Below are positions 35,965 to 44,905 of a DNA stretch of 64,000 nt, piece after piece (position 1 is the first letter of the stretch; each line of letters begins with the position of its first letter). A program made the position numbers and the translations under genes. A model generated the notes under the pieces. That model did no database searches. It saw only the letters and a list, made by a program, of their open reading frames with translations, and was not told where the DNA came from. The stretch lies in the NCBI RefSeq assembly GCF_003967575.1, contig NZ_BIFT01000001.1, forward strand, positions 2,170,001-2,234,000, written 5' to 3'. Source of the DNA: Dictyobacter alpinus. Its GTDB lineage: Bacteria; Chloroflexota; Ktedonobacteria; Ktedonobacterales; Ktedonobacteraceae.

Positions 35965-38900
35965 TTAAATGGATGCCTCATTGGTAATTTCCGCTTGCTC
36001 GCCTAACCAATCCTCGGCCGTCACTGCCTCCGCAAGCTCTTTCACCAGCTCTACAGTATTCACACTCACCGTCACAACTTGCTTAACCAGACGCATAATG
36101 TACTGAGGATCATCCAGACGGTTAGGATCACTCTCGATACCGCTGCGCCTATCGAGCGAGAATTGATACTGATCAATCACCCACTCCAGCGCAGAGCGAC
36201 CCCCTAAGCGGTACTCAAAACACTCTTGAGGTATATTTTCTAGTGCTAACCCTTTGCTATAAACGAGCGATGTTTTATCTGCTGAGAGCTTCATCTTCTC
36301 GACACGCAGGCGCTGAGAATGCGGAATATTTTTGTCAGTTACAAGCCCCAGCGGATACTCTTCTGCCTGCTCATAATTCACATGCATGTCCATCAACTGC
36401 TTACCCACACTCACGCATACCTCAAAAGCCTCCAAGTCCAGTAAAAGAGGAATATACGGTAATGATCGTTTGAGGTTATCTTTATATATATTCCGATATT
36501 GTGGATGATGCAGTATGCCGTAGACATAGTAAAAGATATCCCATTTAGTTACCCCTACCCCATACTTGTCTTGAAACTGTTTTAGCGCCCAATCAGTAAT
36601 ATTCTCGCGGCGGTTACTACCATCTTCATCATAAGTATAGAAGGGGAAACATTGCACTTTTTCAAAAGCTAAATCTAAAGTAGCAATAAGGTTTGTGACG
36701 AGGCAACCAAATCCTTTTCTATCACCAAGGCCAGGCACACAAATGACAAGATTCTCTTTTTCGCTATTAGAGTTGGGGAAAATGCGAGGAAAAGCACCTT
36801 GCCGATGCGTCATGATACGGTCGAAATATAGATTTTGTTGCGTAAATGGTCGATAGAGAGATTTTCGTATTTTCTTTGGATCAAAGGTAGTTTTGGTCTT
36901 TCGCCCCAGGTACTCTTTTAAGCGGCTACTCCATTTTATTTTTGTTTCATCTGAAAGCACGAAGTTATCAATATCTTTTGGTTGTCCATTTATAATCCAA
37001 CGTGCAACCTCTACATTGTACGTTTCAATCATCCGGCTAGCTTTGTCGGCTAATCTCCGCACATTAAAGTCATACATCCAGTTATCACGACCCGTTTGTA
37101 TCCCCTGTGAATATAATTTAAAAATAGTCTTAGCCTCAAAACCACCTATGCTCTGAGCAGATTTCGCCTCTTTGGTCCCAACAGGTAAAAAGCTTGTGAA
37201 TTCAGCATGCAAACCCTGAGTAATCCATGTATTATTGATATCTGGCTGCAACTCCAACCAATCTACTCCAGCAATATTCCTATTCTCTTTCAAGTTCGCT
37301 AATTTTTCTGTTTTACGCCAGTTTTCTGGGACGCGGTAATAATAGAGGGTTCGTGCTACATTTTTCGAGGAGCGTACAGCTATTGTAATTCCTACCCCTA
37401 CTTGAATACCAAACACATTGTGAGTAGTACCTGAGAGCTTTGGATTCTTTCGTACGTTGCCATGTAAATCAAGGTGGTAAAGTTGGGTAAAATCTTGCAA
37501 GAGGTGTTTGCGCATACCATCAAACGCTATTTGGTCAACGAAGGAATTATTTGTAACCAAGCAAACAACACCATCTCGATTACCTAGGCGATCAGCAGCC
37601 CAGCGGAAAAACTTCACATATACATCTGACAATGCGTTTCTGTTTGAGGCTGTTGATGCCTTTACATACGTTTCACGGACACGGGCATCAATAATTGGGT
37701 ATTTGCGGTTTTTGTTGTTATCATTTTCATTCATCTGTCCGACGTTGTACGGAGGATTGCCAATAACTACCATAATGTCTGCATCTTTTTCTCGCTGCAC
37801 ACGTTCAGTATTCTCTTCAACAAAGAGCGAGAGTTGTTGTTCTTTAGCTAACTCCAATGTATCAGCGAAACAGATACCCTCAAACGGCTCATATTGGCCC
37901 ATCTTTGCGTAGTATTCATGCTCAATATTTAAAGAAGCAATGTAATAAGGTAGAAGCATGATTTCGTTGCAGAAGAGATCTTCTTTGTACTTCTTTTCCA
38001 GCGAGAACTCGTCAATACGGCGGATGAGGTTGACGATGAAGTTGCCTGTACCAGTAGCGGGGTCAAGGATCTTTACGCCAGGAGTTTCGATAGACTTGCC
38101 AAATTCGCGTTTCAGTACCTCGTCTACACTCTCTACCATGAAGTCAACGATCTCTTGCGGTGTATAGACGATACCATGTATATCTGCTTGCTTGACAGAG
38201 AAACCCTGAAAGAAGCGCTCATAAACAGTGTTCAAAAATTCCTGCCGCTCACCCCAACTCTCAATACCTTTCGCTGCCCTTTCTATTGCCACATAAAAGC
38301 GATCGAGAACCTTGAGAAAGTCCGTACGATTGAATGAGCGACTAGCCAGCGCATCAATAACCTTCTCTACCTCTGCGGCAATAACATTACGGCGTACAAA
38401 GTCGGGGTTATTAAATACAGTACTAAAGAGGCGCTCCGTTAGAAGATGCTGGGCTAACATCTCATCGATAGCTTCGTCATTCATCTTTGGATTAAGTGCA
38501 GTGCGGCAGACTTCGGCAAAGGTAGCAAAAGCGACTTGAAACTTCCTGTTAAGGTTATGTTCTTCTTTGATAATGTTGAGTAGAGCCTGGGCATGTTCTG
38601 GTATCCGCTCTTTGAACTCGTCAACCGCTTCCTCAAAGTTCTCAATATCTGGCTCAACATAGGTGAAAAAATCGCGGAGGAGGTCAATAACACGGTTCTG
38701 ATCTGACAAGTCATATTCGTTAGGTGTATTGCGTTTTCCCTGATATAGAACTGCTCGCCTACTGTCCTCGAAAAGGGTATTAGTTAGTGGATAGCCCGTA
38801 GCGATCTTTTTGCGAATCTCCTCATCTAGATTAACCTTTGGTCCTTTGGCTTCCCAATACCCACGACGAATACGAAACTCATCCAGAACAACACCATCCG

Positions 38901-39630
38901 GGCGTATCTTATCAATCGTCATCTCAGGAGCAAGCGACCACCCACAATACTTTGCCACAGTAGATAGCATATTTTGGAATGCAGCACGTAGGCCCAGCTC
39001 GTAGTTAGCAACTTCTTGGTAGCCTTTTAACTCTTCTTTATATTGCCTGACGATCTTCTTGAGATAATTTCTATCAATGTTCTGTGGTGTACGCGCCATA
39101 TTCCTTCTCCCAGCTTCCCCACCCCTGGCACTTTTCTTATTGCTCTCAGCTTCTTGATCGGCTTCCGAATCTACTATTCCATTTACTTTATTGACGACTT
39201 TACGGATACCTTTAGCGACATTGGTGAGTGCAGCATCTTCGTTTGTCCACATTTTAACAGGCTTTCTATTGCTAGGCAAAGGTTCTAATTTGGCGAAAGG
39301 AGCATATTCCCAGTCACAGGGATGGAGAAGGATTGGAATAACATGTGCCTCGCCTGCTTGGTGGCGTCTTAAAGCTTCCCTGGCTTCAACACTATAGCAG
39401 TAGTCAGAGGCAATAAAGTTAGCACTAACGAGAAGAAGGATAATATCAGCGGTTTTCAAGTGAGAGCGAAGATCCTGGTCCCACAACGTTCCAGCAGTGA
39501 TATTTTGAGAAGACCAGGGGGAGATCAAACCTTGGCGAACGAGCAGCGAGAGGTGCTTATTGAGCTTCTTGAGTAGCCTTTCATCCTCATTGGCATACGC
39601 ATAGAACAACTCCAATGTATTGGTCGTCAT
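35965..39630 (-). CDS. TIR domain fused to a type IIG/ISP-like restriction-methyltransferase
   Basis: 1221 residues. Residues 1-150 form a TIR domain (LELFYAYANEDERLLKKLNK, ADIILLLVSANFIASDYC); Glu82 in YSVEAREAL is in the position of the catalytic Glu of NAD-cleaving TIRs. A charged linker leads to a nuclease-like region with Asp245 and GYWEAKGP (Glu260, Lys262), a PD-(D/E)xK pattern. Adenine methyltransferase motifs follow: LDPATGTGNF near 520 and GNPPYN near 625. The C-terminal 450 residues resemble the target-recognition part of type ISP enzymes. No helicase Walker motif is seen, unlike classical ISP enzymes. The start at 39630 has AAGGA eight bases upstream. It probably methylates host DNA and cuts or triggers NAD loss on foreign DNA; that is inference. 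Confidence 0.82.
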   Translation of the reverse strand: MTTNTLELFYAYANEDERLLKKLNKHLSLLVRQGLISPWSSQNITAGTLWDQDLRSHLKTADIILLLVSANFIASDYCYSVEAREALRRHQAGEAHVIPILLHPCDWEYAPFAKLEPLPSNRKPVKMWTNEDAALTNVAKGIRKVVNKVNGIVDSEADQEAESNKKSARGGEAGRRNMARTPQNIDRNYLKKIVRQYKEELKGYQEVANYELGLRAAFQNMLSTVAKYCGWSLAPEMTIDKIRPDGVVLDEFRIRRGYWEAKGPKVNLDEEIRKKIATGYPLTNTLFEDSRRAVLYQGKRNTPNEYDLSDQNRVIDLLRDFFTYVEPDIENFEEAVDEFKERIPEHAQALLNIIKEEHNLNRKFQVAFATFAEVCRTALNPKMNDEAIDEMLAQHLLTERLFSTVFNNPDFVRRNVIAAEVEKVIDALASRSFNRTDFLKVLDRFYVAIERAAKGIESWGERQEFLNTVYERFFQGFSVKQADIHGIVYTPQEIVDFMVESVDEVLKREFGKSIETPGVKILDPATGTGNFIVNLIRRIDEFSLEKKYKEDLFCNEIMLLPYYIASLNIEHEYYAKMGQYEPFEGICFADTLELAKEQQLSLFVEENTERVQREKDADIMVVIGNPPYNVGQMNENDNNKNRKYPIIDARVRETYVKASTASNRNALSDVYVKFFRWAADRLGNRDGVVCLVTNNSFVDQIAFDGMRKHLLQDFTQLYHLDLHGNVRKNPKLSGTTHNVFGIQVGVGITIAVRSSKNVARTLYYYRVPENWRKTEKLANLKENRNIAGVDWLELQPDINNTWITQGLHAEFTSFLPVGTKEAKSAQSIGGFEAKTIFKLYSQGIQTGRDNWMYDFNVRRLADKASRMIETYNVEVARWIINGQPKDIDNFVLSDETKIKWSSRLKEYLGRKTKTTFDPKKIRKSLYRPFTQQNLYFDRIMTHRQGAFPRIFPNSNSEKENLVICVPGLGDRKGFGCLVTNLIATLDLAFEKVQCFPFYTYDEDGSNRRENITDWALKQFQDKYGVGVTKWDIFYYVYGILHHPQYRNIYKDNLKRSLPYIPLLLDLEAFEVCVSVGKQLMDMHVNYEQAEEYPLGLVTDKNIPHSQRLRVEKMKLSADKTSLVYSKGLALENIPQECFEYRLGGRSALEWVIDQYQFSLDRRSGIESDPNRLDDPQYIMRLVKQVVTVSVNTVELVKELAEAVTAEDWLGEQAEITNEASI

Positions 39631-39712
39631 CACAGCATTCCTTGCTAGAACTCAGAGCCTACATACAAATGATGATCTTAAAAGAGGAATCAAAACAGGC
39701 GAAACAAATAAA

Positions 39713-39946
39713 TTAGTAGAGATGATATTCTTCTGGCACCTGATCTTCAGATATATCCTCTAGCAGTTCTGTCGCAGGTACCGAAAGCACGCGGGCGATG
39801 CGATTGAGGGTAGATAGTGAGGCATCATGGTAGGGATTGCGCCAGATTTTCTGTATCGTTTTGTACGAGATATCAGACAACCTTGAAAGCTTCGCCAATC
39901 CCATTCCCTTATCTTGGGCAACCTCTTTTACACGCAATCGCAACAA
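39713..39946 (-). CDS. Small XRE/Cro-type DNA-binding protein, likely controller
   Basis: 77 residues, almost all a helix-turn-helix domain (KEVAQDKGMGLAKLSRLSDI, SYKTIQKIWRNPYHDASLST, LNRIARVL) with an acidic tail. It lies 82 bases upstream of the TIR-restriction gene on the same strand, the usual place for a controller (C) protein that delays nuclease expression after transfer. It could instead regulate the island's other genes. Confidence 0.8.
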   Translation of the reverse strand: MLRLRVKEVAQDKGMGLAKLSRLSDISYKTIQKIWRNPYHDASLSTLNRIARVLSVPATELLEDISEDQVPEEYHLY

Positions 39947-40079
39947 ATTCCTACCTCATAAATCAATAGATGCAATTGATACTACTACAGCTAGGTTGTT
40001 GACGTAAGCTGGTTTGTAATGGTATTACTTAAGGGGTGGTCTTTAAAACCAATATCGGAATGAGAAAGGGAATCTTTAT

Positions 40080-40292
40080 ATGAGTGAAGTTGCATTGTTG
40101 AGGCGGCAGATAGAGATGGAATGTGAGGCAATGAGGCAGGCAATGAGCGGTTTCAGGGTCGCTGCTTCCCACGACATTATCACGAACCGGTACAACTCGA
40201 TAGGAGGCTTACAGGAGCAACTAGCGGCTATTGTAGGTGAGCAGGAAGCAGCGAAAATTGCTGTTGAGGTATACATTCAAGCGATAGGATAG
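40080..40292 (+). CDS. Hypothetical 70-residue protein
   Basis: A mostly helical small protein (LLRRQIEMECEAMRQAMSGF, about 6-25; LQEQLAAIVGEQEAAKIAVE, about 44-63). It starts divergently from the controller gene and ends 4 bases before the next ORF, so the two are likely co-transcribed. No family is recognised; such pairs are common in integrative elements. Confidence 0.6.
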   Translation: MSEVALLRRQIEMECEAMRQAMSGFRVAASHDIITNRYNSIGGLQEQLAAIVGEQEAAKIAVEVYIQAIG

Positions 40293-40296
40293 AGCG

Positions 40297-40539
40297 ATGG
40301 AAGAGAGAAAGAAGAAGCCGACGTTAGAGCAGTTCAGGACCATCCATTACTTTGATATTCCTACCATAGCCACGCTTGCAGAGCTTGGAACCACGACCGT
40401 GTATCATGCACTCCTTCGCAAACCTATCTACCAGCGAGATGCGGAAAAGATTGTTGCAGCCCTGGCCCGGCACACAGGATTAGAACTAACGACGGAACAT
40501 GTTGATATTGTGGTATGGGAAGAGTCGCATATTCATTGA
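40297..40539 (+). CDS. Small helix-turn-helix protein
   Basis: 80 residues. The pattern FDIPTIATLAELGTTTVYHA then LLRKPIYQRDAEKIVAALAR resembles an XRE/LacI-like helix-turn-helix used as an element regulator. The start is 4 bases after the stop of the previous gene. Just downstream lie TTCGG-CCGAA inverted repeats (40551-40607) that might be its operator or a weak terminator. Confidence 0.6.
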   Translation: MEERKKKPTLEQFRTIHYFDIPTIATLAELGTTTVYHALLRKPIYQRDAEKIVAALARHTGLELTTEHVDIVVWEESHIH

Positions 40540-40550
40540 AGAATCTTTTT

Positions 40551-40607
40551 ATTCGGTTGTCGAAAATATTATTTCGGTGGCCGAATTTTTATGTTCGGTT
40601 GCCCTCT
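40551..40607. promoter_or_regulatory. Cluster of TTCGG/CCGAA repeats, possible operator
   Basis: Three units occur in 57 bases: TTCGGTTGTCGAA, TTCGGTGGCCGAA and TTCGGTTG. The first two are inverted repeats. The remainder of the gap to 41001 is AT-rich and holds no ORF. Confidence 0.45.
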
Positions 40608-41001
40608 GTTTTGCTACTAAGTAGATAGGAATGATTGAGCAATACTTACAGGCATTAGTGGCTCACACACCGGAAAGTTCTTGTCTGCTCGTTTACATGA
40701 TTTTTTAGCATACACCTCCTCTTTTTCTAGCTCAAATTGCATCCCAATCATACACAAAAGACCTCGTAAAATAGCCTCGAAATGGTCAAAAATCCCCTTG
40801 AAATTGTTGAGAAATGGCTTTTAATTAGGATTGAAATAGAATAAGTACAGCAAGAATTATGGGTTTTACAGGTTAGCAAAATTGGCCCAAAAATGTGTAT
40901 TTCTAGGTGTCCTTATTGGGTATAATTAAGGCAGAGATAATAATTCAAATCCTCAAATCTCTGCTCACATTTCATTTCCACAGTCACGAAAGGGGAATGT
41001 T

Positions 41002-41199
41002 GTGTCCTTATTACCTTTGAAGGATGCAGCTAAAGCCATCGGTGTGCCCTATAACTCTGTTTGGCATCACTACAAGCTTGGCCGCATACCCACACAAAAA
41101 GTCGGACGCTACAGATTAATTGATCCAGCAGTGTTACAAACATTGCTTCTAGCATACGGATATCAACAAAAGCGCATGAATACTCAACCAAACCATTAA
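41002..41199 (+). CDS. Excisionase-like helix-turn-helix protein
   Basis: 65 residues from a GTG with AAAGGGG upstream. The pattern SLLPLKDAAKAIGVPYNSVW, HHYKLGRIPTQKVGRYRLID is that of MerR/excisionase-type winged helix proteins that bind element ends or promoters. It lies upstream of the ATPase gene with two short genes between them. It could be the recombination directionality factor for the integrase; another candidate lies at 45.8 kb. Confidence 0.7.
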   Translation: MSLLPLKDAAKAIGVPYNSVWHHYKLGRIPTQKVGRYRLIDPAVLQTLLLAYGYQQKRMNTQPNH

Positions 41200-41216
41200 T
41201 TTAGAAAGGATTTATC

Positions 41217-41432
41217 ATGGCTTATCTCCGCAGTATCGACCATCCTTACCAGGGAACAGCCCAACCTTATTGCTTTTATTGTGGGGCTACCATCAATTAT
41301 CCTGCAATTCACAGAGTTGGCAGTACAGGAGCTATCACACTCCATAGCAACTGTGCAGTAGATCTCTCAATTAAAATCATGGCGGATGTCAATCATATGC
41401 AAAACGATACAAACCGACGCATCCGCATGTAA
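41217..41432 (+). CDS. Small putative zinc-binding protein
   Basis: 71 residues with PYCFYCGATI near 17-26 and HSNC near 43, a possible Cys-Cys-His-Cys zinc site. A ribosome site (AGAAAGGA) precedes the ATG. It lies 17 bases after the excisionase-like gene and is probably in the same operon. Function is unknown. Confidence 0.55.
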   Translation: MAYLRSIDHPYQGTAQPYCFYCGATINYPAIHRVGSTGAITLHSNCAVDLSIKIMADVNHMQNDTNRRIRM

Positions 41433-41544
41433 CAAAGAAATTAATAGGCAAACAAGAAACAGAGACCTCACCTTTGATTGGGGTCTCTTCATTTTGGATT
41501 TCAGCCCTGAGAGGATTAGACTCGACTGGACTAAGAAAAGGATT

Positions 41545-42981
41545 ATGATCATGAAGCTTTTCAACGAACAAGACCGACTGACTCAGATGCACCCAGCTCT
41601 CGATATCGTGAATGATATTGTGTATGTAACAGCAAGAGTGATGGATGAGAAAGGTCGATCCGTTGATGCAGTCATTACAAGTGAGAAAGCAATTTTTGAT
41701 GCGGATGATTGGGCCAACGAGAAACGCAAGCGGGGATTAGAAACATTTGCGGATGTCGAACTTCAATGTGGGTCTCGCTGGAGCACTAAAAGTATTCAAC
41801 GTTTTCTTGATGGCACATTAACAGCACCGAGTTGGCAGCAGACATATGAGGAGATCTATGATGCGCTTGGCAATGTGCTAGTAATGACTGATAACCGCTA
41901 CCTCACTGTCATCACACTTTATGCAATGATGACGTACTTTCAACCGCTCTTTGATTTTTTGCCAATTCTTCATTTTAGAGGTCCAGCAGCAAGTGGTAAA
42001 AGCAGAGCTGGCGCAGCACTCTCGAAAATAGCTTTTAATGGGAAGATGGATGGTAGCCCAACGCCATCAACTATCTTTCGTAGAGCACACGAGGGTCGAT
42101 ATACACAGATCATTGCCGAGACAGACCACTTAGCACAACTTGGCTCTGGTGACGCATTTGCAAGACAACTTCAATCAGGCTGTAGTAAGACCGAAGCGAC
42201 AGTAGAAGTGTCCGAAGGTAGAGCACATAAATCCTTTGCACCAACAAGCTACCGTATCTTTAATCCGCGTGTATTGCTCTCTACACAACGATTTAAATCA
42301 CATCCATTGCGTAGTCGGTGTATTCGTCTCGACCTCGTAAAGAGCTCAAATGCAGATGAACGTAAACTGCGCAGATCTCTTGAGAACGAGGAGGTCTGGT
42401 CTCCCCTTCGGGATAGCTTATACAACTTGTTACTTCTCCAATGGCGGGATGTAGAAAGCACCATGTATAATCTCAAAGACAACTGGCATGAGCTTTCAGG
42501 ACGTACTTTCGATAAATGGCTTCCCCTGGCAACAATGGCAAAACTGGTATCAGATGATGCGCTTAGTGTTGTTAATGAGTTAGCTGTTGAGAGCATTGAG
42601 GAACAACAAGAGGATGCAGAGGGCGGATTTGATGCTCATATCATGAAGTTTGCAGCATGGGTAACTAGATACAGTGATGAGTCACTCACGCCCAAACAAT
42701 TATACGGGGTCTTCCTGGAGCCGCGAAAAACGTCTAGATCGGAACAATCTGAGCAACCTGAATGGGCCGAAGACACACAGGACACGGTAACAATTAGTTA
42801 TCTTAAGCAGAACGTCAGCAGTGAACGAAAATTAGTCAACGACATGAAGAGGTTGCACTTAATCCCCCAAGCCCCCAAGCATACACGAACAGGGAATGAA
42901 TATGAGCTTAATCAAGAGAAGATCATGAGTATTGTTAGGCCGTATATGGGGGATGCATTCCTCGAAAACGCGGCTTACTAA
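41545..42981 (+). CDS. Element-encoded ATPase, possible replication protein
   Basis: About 478 residues. The central part carries a Walker A motif (HFRGPAASGKSRAGA, near 155) and a Walker B-like IIAETDHLAQL near 190. A region with STQRFKSHPLRSRCIRLDL near 255 resembles sensor/arginine-finger segments of phage and plasmid primase-helicase or DUF3631-type ATPases. The C-terminus looks like a winged-helix DNA-binding domain (LKQNVSSERKLVNDMKRLHL). No primase motif is seen. A set of TTCACATTA-like repeats follows at once (43.2 kb), so it may be an initiator. The ATG at 41551 is an alternative start. Confidence 0.65.
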   Translation: MIMKLFNEQDRLTQMHPALDIVNDIVYVTARVMDEKGRSVDAVITSEKAIFDADDWANEKRKRGLETFADVELQCGSRWSTKSIQRFLDGTLTAPSWQQTYEEIYDALGNVLVMTDNRYLTVITLYAMMTYFQPLFDFLPILHFRGPAASGKSRAGAALSKIAFNGKMDGSPTPSTIFRRAHEGRYTQIIAETDHLAQLGSGDAFARQLQSGCSKTEATVEVSEGRAHKSFAPTSYRIFNPRVLLSTQRFKSHPLRSRCIRLDLVKSSNADERKLRRSLENEEVWSPLRDSLYNLLLLQWRDVESTMYNLKDNWHELSGRTFDKWLPLATMAKLVSDDALSVVNELAVESIEEQQEDAEGGFDAHIMKFAAWVTRYSDESLTPKQLYGVFLEPRKTSRSEQSEQPEWAEDTQDTVTISYLKQNVSSERKLVNDMKRLHLIPQAPKHTRTGNEYELNQEKIMSIVRPYMGDAFLENAAY

Positions 42982-43227
42982 AGATATATGTACGGCAAAT
43001 GTGAAGTGATAGCGGTGAGGGTGTGAGTTTCCCCTTATTATACCTTCACCATTGTCACCGGCCTGGGGACTGGGATGAGGTGAGGTTGTGAAGATGTGAA
43101 GGAGATAGATGGATGATGACGGACTGAATAAAATCTAATCAATCAATCTATCATCTTCATTCCTCCACGTCCTTCACCCAACCCCACTCAACCCGCCGGG
43201 GAAGCCGAAGAAACAAGGGTAACGTAG

Positions 43228-43342
43228 CTTCACATTAGCTCCACCTGGACCGCCGCTAACTTCACATTATAGATCCCGCCACCTTTACATTAGCACTTTC
43301 CGCCATTCTAGCTTCACACCATTTCCTCGGCCTTCACACGTC
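43228..43342. repeat. Iteron-like TTCACA repeats downstream of the ATPase gene
   Basis: TTCACATTA occurs at 43229 and 43261, TTACATTA at 43285, and TTCACAC at 43313 and 43333, spaced 20-32 bases apart. Between 43009 and 43200 several TGTGAA/GGTGAGG and CCTTCACC words occur in both orientations. The region is non-coding. It may be an element origin or a repressor cluster. Confidence 0.5.
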
Positions 43343-43389
43343 CCCGCCTCATTTACTCCTCTTTCCACCCATCAAAGAAAGGCTTCGTC

Positions 43390-43740
43390 ATGTCCTCTCA
43401 GTCATTCACTCCCCCTACCTCCTACATTGAAGAGCGTTTCCTGTACTTCTGGATCAAACACAACATCCCCTATACACTCGTCCGCCAGTACCAGATTGGT
43501 CCATACTATACGGACTTTGCCCACCTGGAGAGCCGTGTGATTATTGAAATTGACGGAGCTGCATACCACTCAACACCCGAACAAATCCAGCGTGACCAAT
43601 ACCGTCAGCAACGACTAGAAGATTGGGGATGGACTGTTATCCGCTTCACAGGGAGTCAGGTCTATCGTGATCCCGTCCGCAGCATCTACAGGGCCAGGAG
43701 AACAATAGAGAGAAACGTTTATAATTTGGGAACTTTATAA
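43390..43740 (+). CDS. DUF559 (Vsr-like) endonuclease
   Basis: 116 residues. The pattern YIEERFLYFWI, YQIGPYYTDFAHLESRVIIE, IDGAAYHS and GWTVIRFTGSQVYRDP is that of DUF559/Vsr-like PD-(D/E)xK nucleases, with the catalytic Asp in TDFAH and Glu/Asp in IEIDG. It may nick mismatched or foreign DNA. A ribosome site (AAAGAAAGG) precedes the ATG. It lies alone between the iteron-like repeats and the DUF4231 gene. Confidence 0.8.
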   Translation: MSSQSFTPPTSYIEERFLYFWIKHNIPYTLVRQYQIGPYYTDFAHLESRVIIEIDGAAYHSTPEQIQRDQYRQQRLEDWGWTVIRFTGSQVYRDPVRSIYRARRTIERNVYNLGTL

Positions 43741-43986
43741 ACCAGTGACCAACGAGCAGCCCGTCATCCAAGATAGTCAGGTGGCGAGCCTGGACTCTAT
43801 CTAAAGATACTATTACCATTCGCTTGGTATGCTACGATCGCCAAAAATCACGCTAAGACACCTTAAAATTCAAAGAACTATCCAATCCTTTTTACCCCCC
43901 AAATGCAATAAAATATTGTTAGGGTAAATGCATCTATAAATCCTCTTACATCTTTTCTGTTAGTATTACCTGGGGGGTAAGTAATA

Positions 43987-44805
43987 ATGCAGCTACACAA
44001 TGGATCAGAATATGATTATCATCAAACGCGTTTATTGTTGGAAAGGAATTGGCGTGAAAAGCAGCTTATACTAAATCAAGAGAGACGCATGCTAGGTAGA
44101 TGGTGGTTGACAGCACTGGCGCTTGTTTTATTATTCGCAGTAGGCATTGCAGGGGCAAACTACCTTAATTCAAATTGGAGCTTTCTTAGTTTCCTGGCAG
44201 GTGCGGGTATTCTAGCTTTCCTTGTTGGCTTTATTTCCGTTGGGCGCATGACACTTACAAGTAGCTGGAACCATCAAACAGAGATTGCGGGTATTAAAAG
44301 CCAGCAAAAAATATTAGAAGAAGTCTGGCTTCAGAGCCTGGAGACCCAACAATATCATCAATTCTATCAGAAAATTGTAGTTCCTAGTATTATTGAAGAT
44401 TATCGCCAACAATCAAAAGTTAATCGCGTTCTCCATTTCATCAGTCAACTTACAGTGATTATCACTTCTCTACTAGTCACTGGGCTAACAAGTGGTCTTG
44501 ATACAAAGCTGGGTTGGCAAATACCCTGGGCTGCGCCACTTCTTAGCTTCATCGTTAGCTTGATTACAGCGATCATGGGTTTCTTTAAATTCCGTGAACG
44601 AAGTTACCACATGCAGCAAACTGCCGACTATATAGAACAGGAAAAAACAGCTCTCGAATTGGGAATCAGGCACTATAAAGAATATAGAAATAAGCCAGAC
44701 GAAGCATTCTCAGAATTCGCGGAGAGAGTCGAACAATCACGAGAAGAGCAAACAAAAAGGCAGCAGCAGTTGGAACAATCCACCGACACTAAAGAAGTAG
44801 CCTAA
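43987..44805 (+). CDS. DUF4231/SLATT-like two-helix membrane protein
   Basis: 272 residues. Two hydrophobic helices lie near 38-55 and 66-84, and a second pair near 145-165 and 180-198. The block FFKFRERSYHMQQTADYIEQ followed by EKTALELGI is characteristic of DUF4231, a relative of the SLATT family predicted to form membrane pores as effectors of conflict systems. A strong ribosome site (TGGGGGGTAAG) is seen. No partner sensor is adjacent, so it may act with the TIR system or alone. Confidence 0.7.
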   Translation: MQLHNGSEYDYHQTRLLLERNWREKQLILNQERRMLGRWWLTALALVLLFAVGIAGANYLNSNWSFLSFLAGAGILAFLVGFISVGRMTLTSSWNHQTEIAGIKSQQKILEEVWLQSLETQQYHQFYQKIVVPSIIEDYRQQSKVNRVLHFISQLTVIITSLLVTGLTSGLDTKLGWQIPWAAPLLSFIVSLITAIMGFFKFRERSYHMQQTADYIEQEKTALELGIRHYKEYRNKPDEAFSEFAERVEQSREEQTKRQQQLEQSTDTKEVA

Positions 44806-44818
44806 CCTGACAACAGGG

Positions 44819-44882
44819 CCATACTAAGTAATGAATCCCCGCAGTCTTATAATCCGTTGCGTAGTATGGTTCTTTGTTTTTT
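44819..44882 (+). terminator. Terminator after the DUF4231 gene
   Basis: GCCATACTA pairs with TAGTATGGT across a long loop, followed by TTCTTTGTTTTTTC. The loop length lowers certainty. Confidence 0.5.
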
Positions 44883-44905
44883 CTCAAAAATTTGAAACGA
44901 TACCA

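Noticed and set aside
43228..43342. CRISPR array in the TTCACA repeats
   Set aside because: The repeat core is under ten bases and spacing is irregular (20-32 bases), which fits iterons or operators better.
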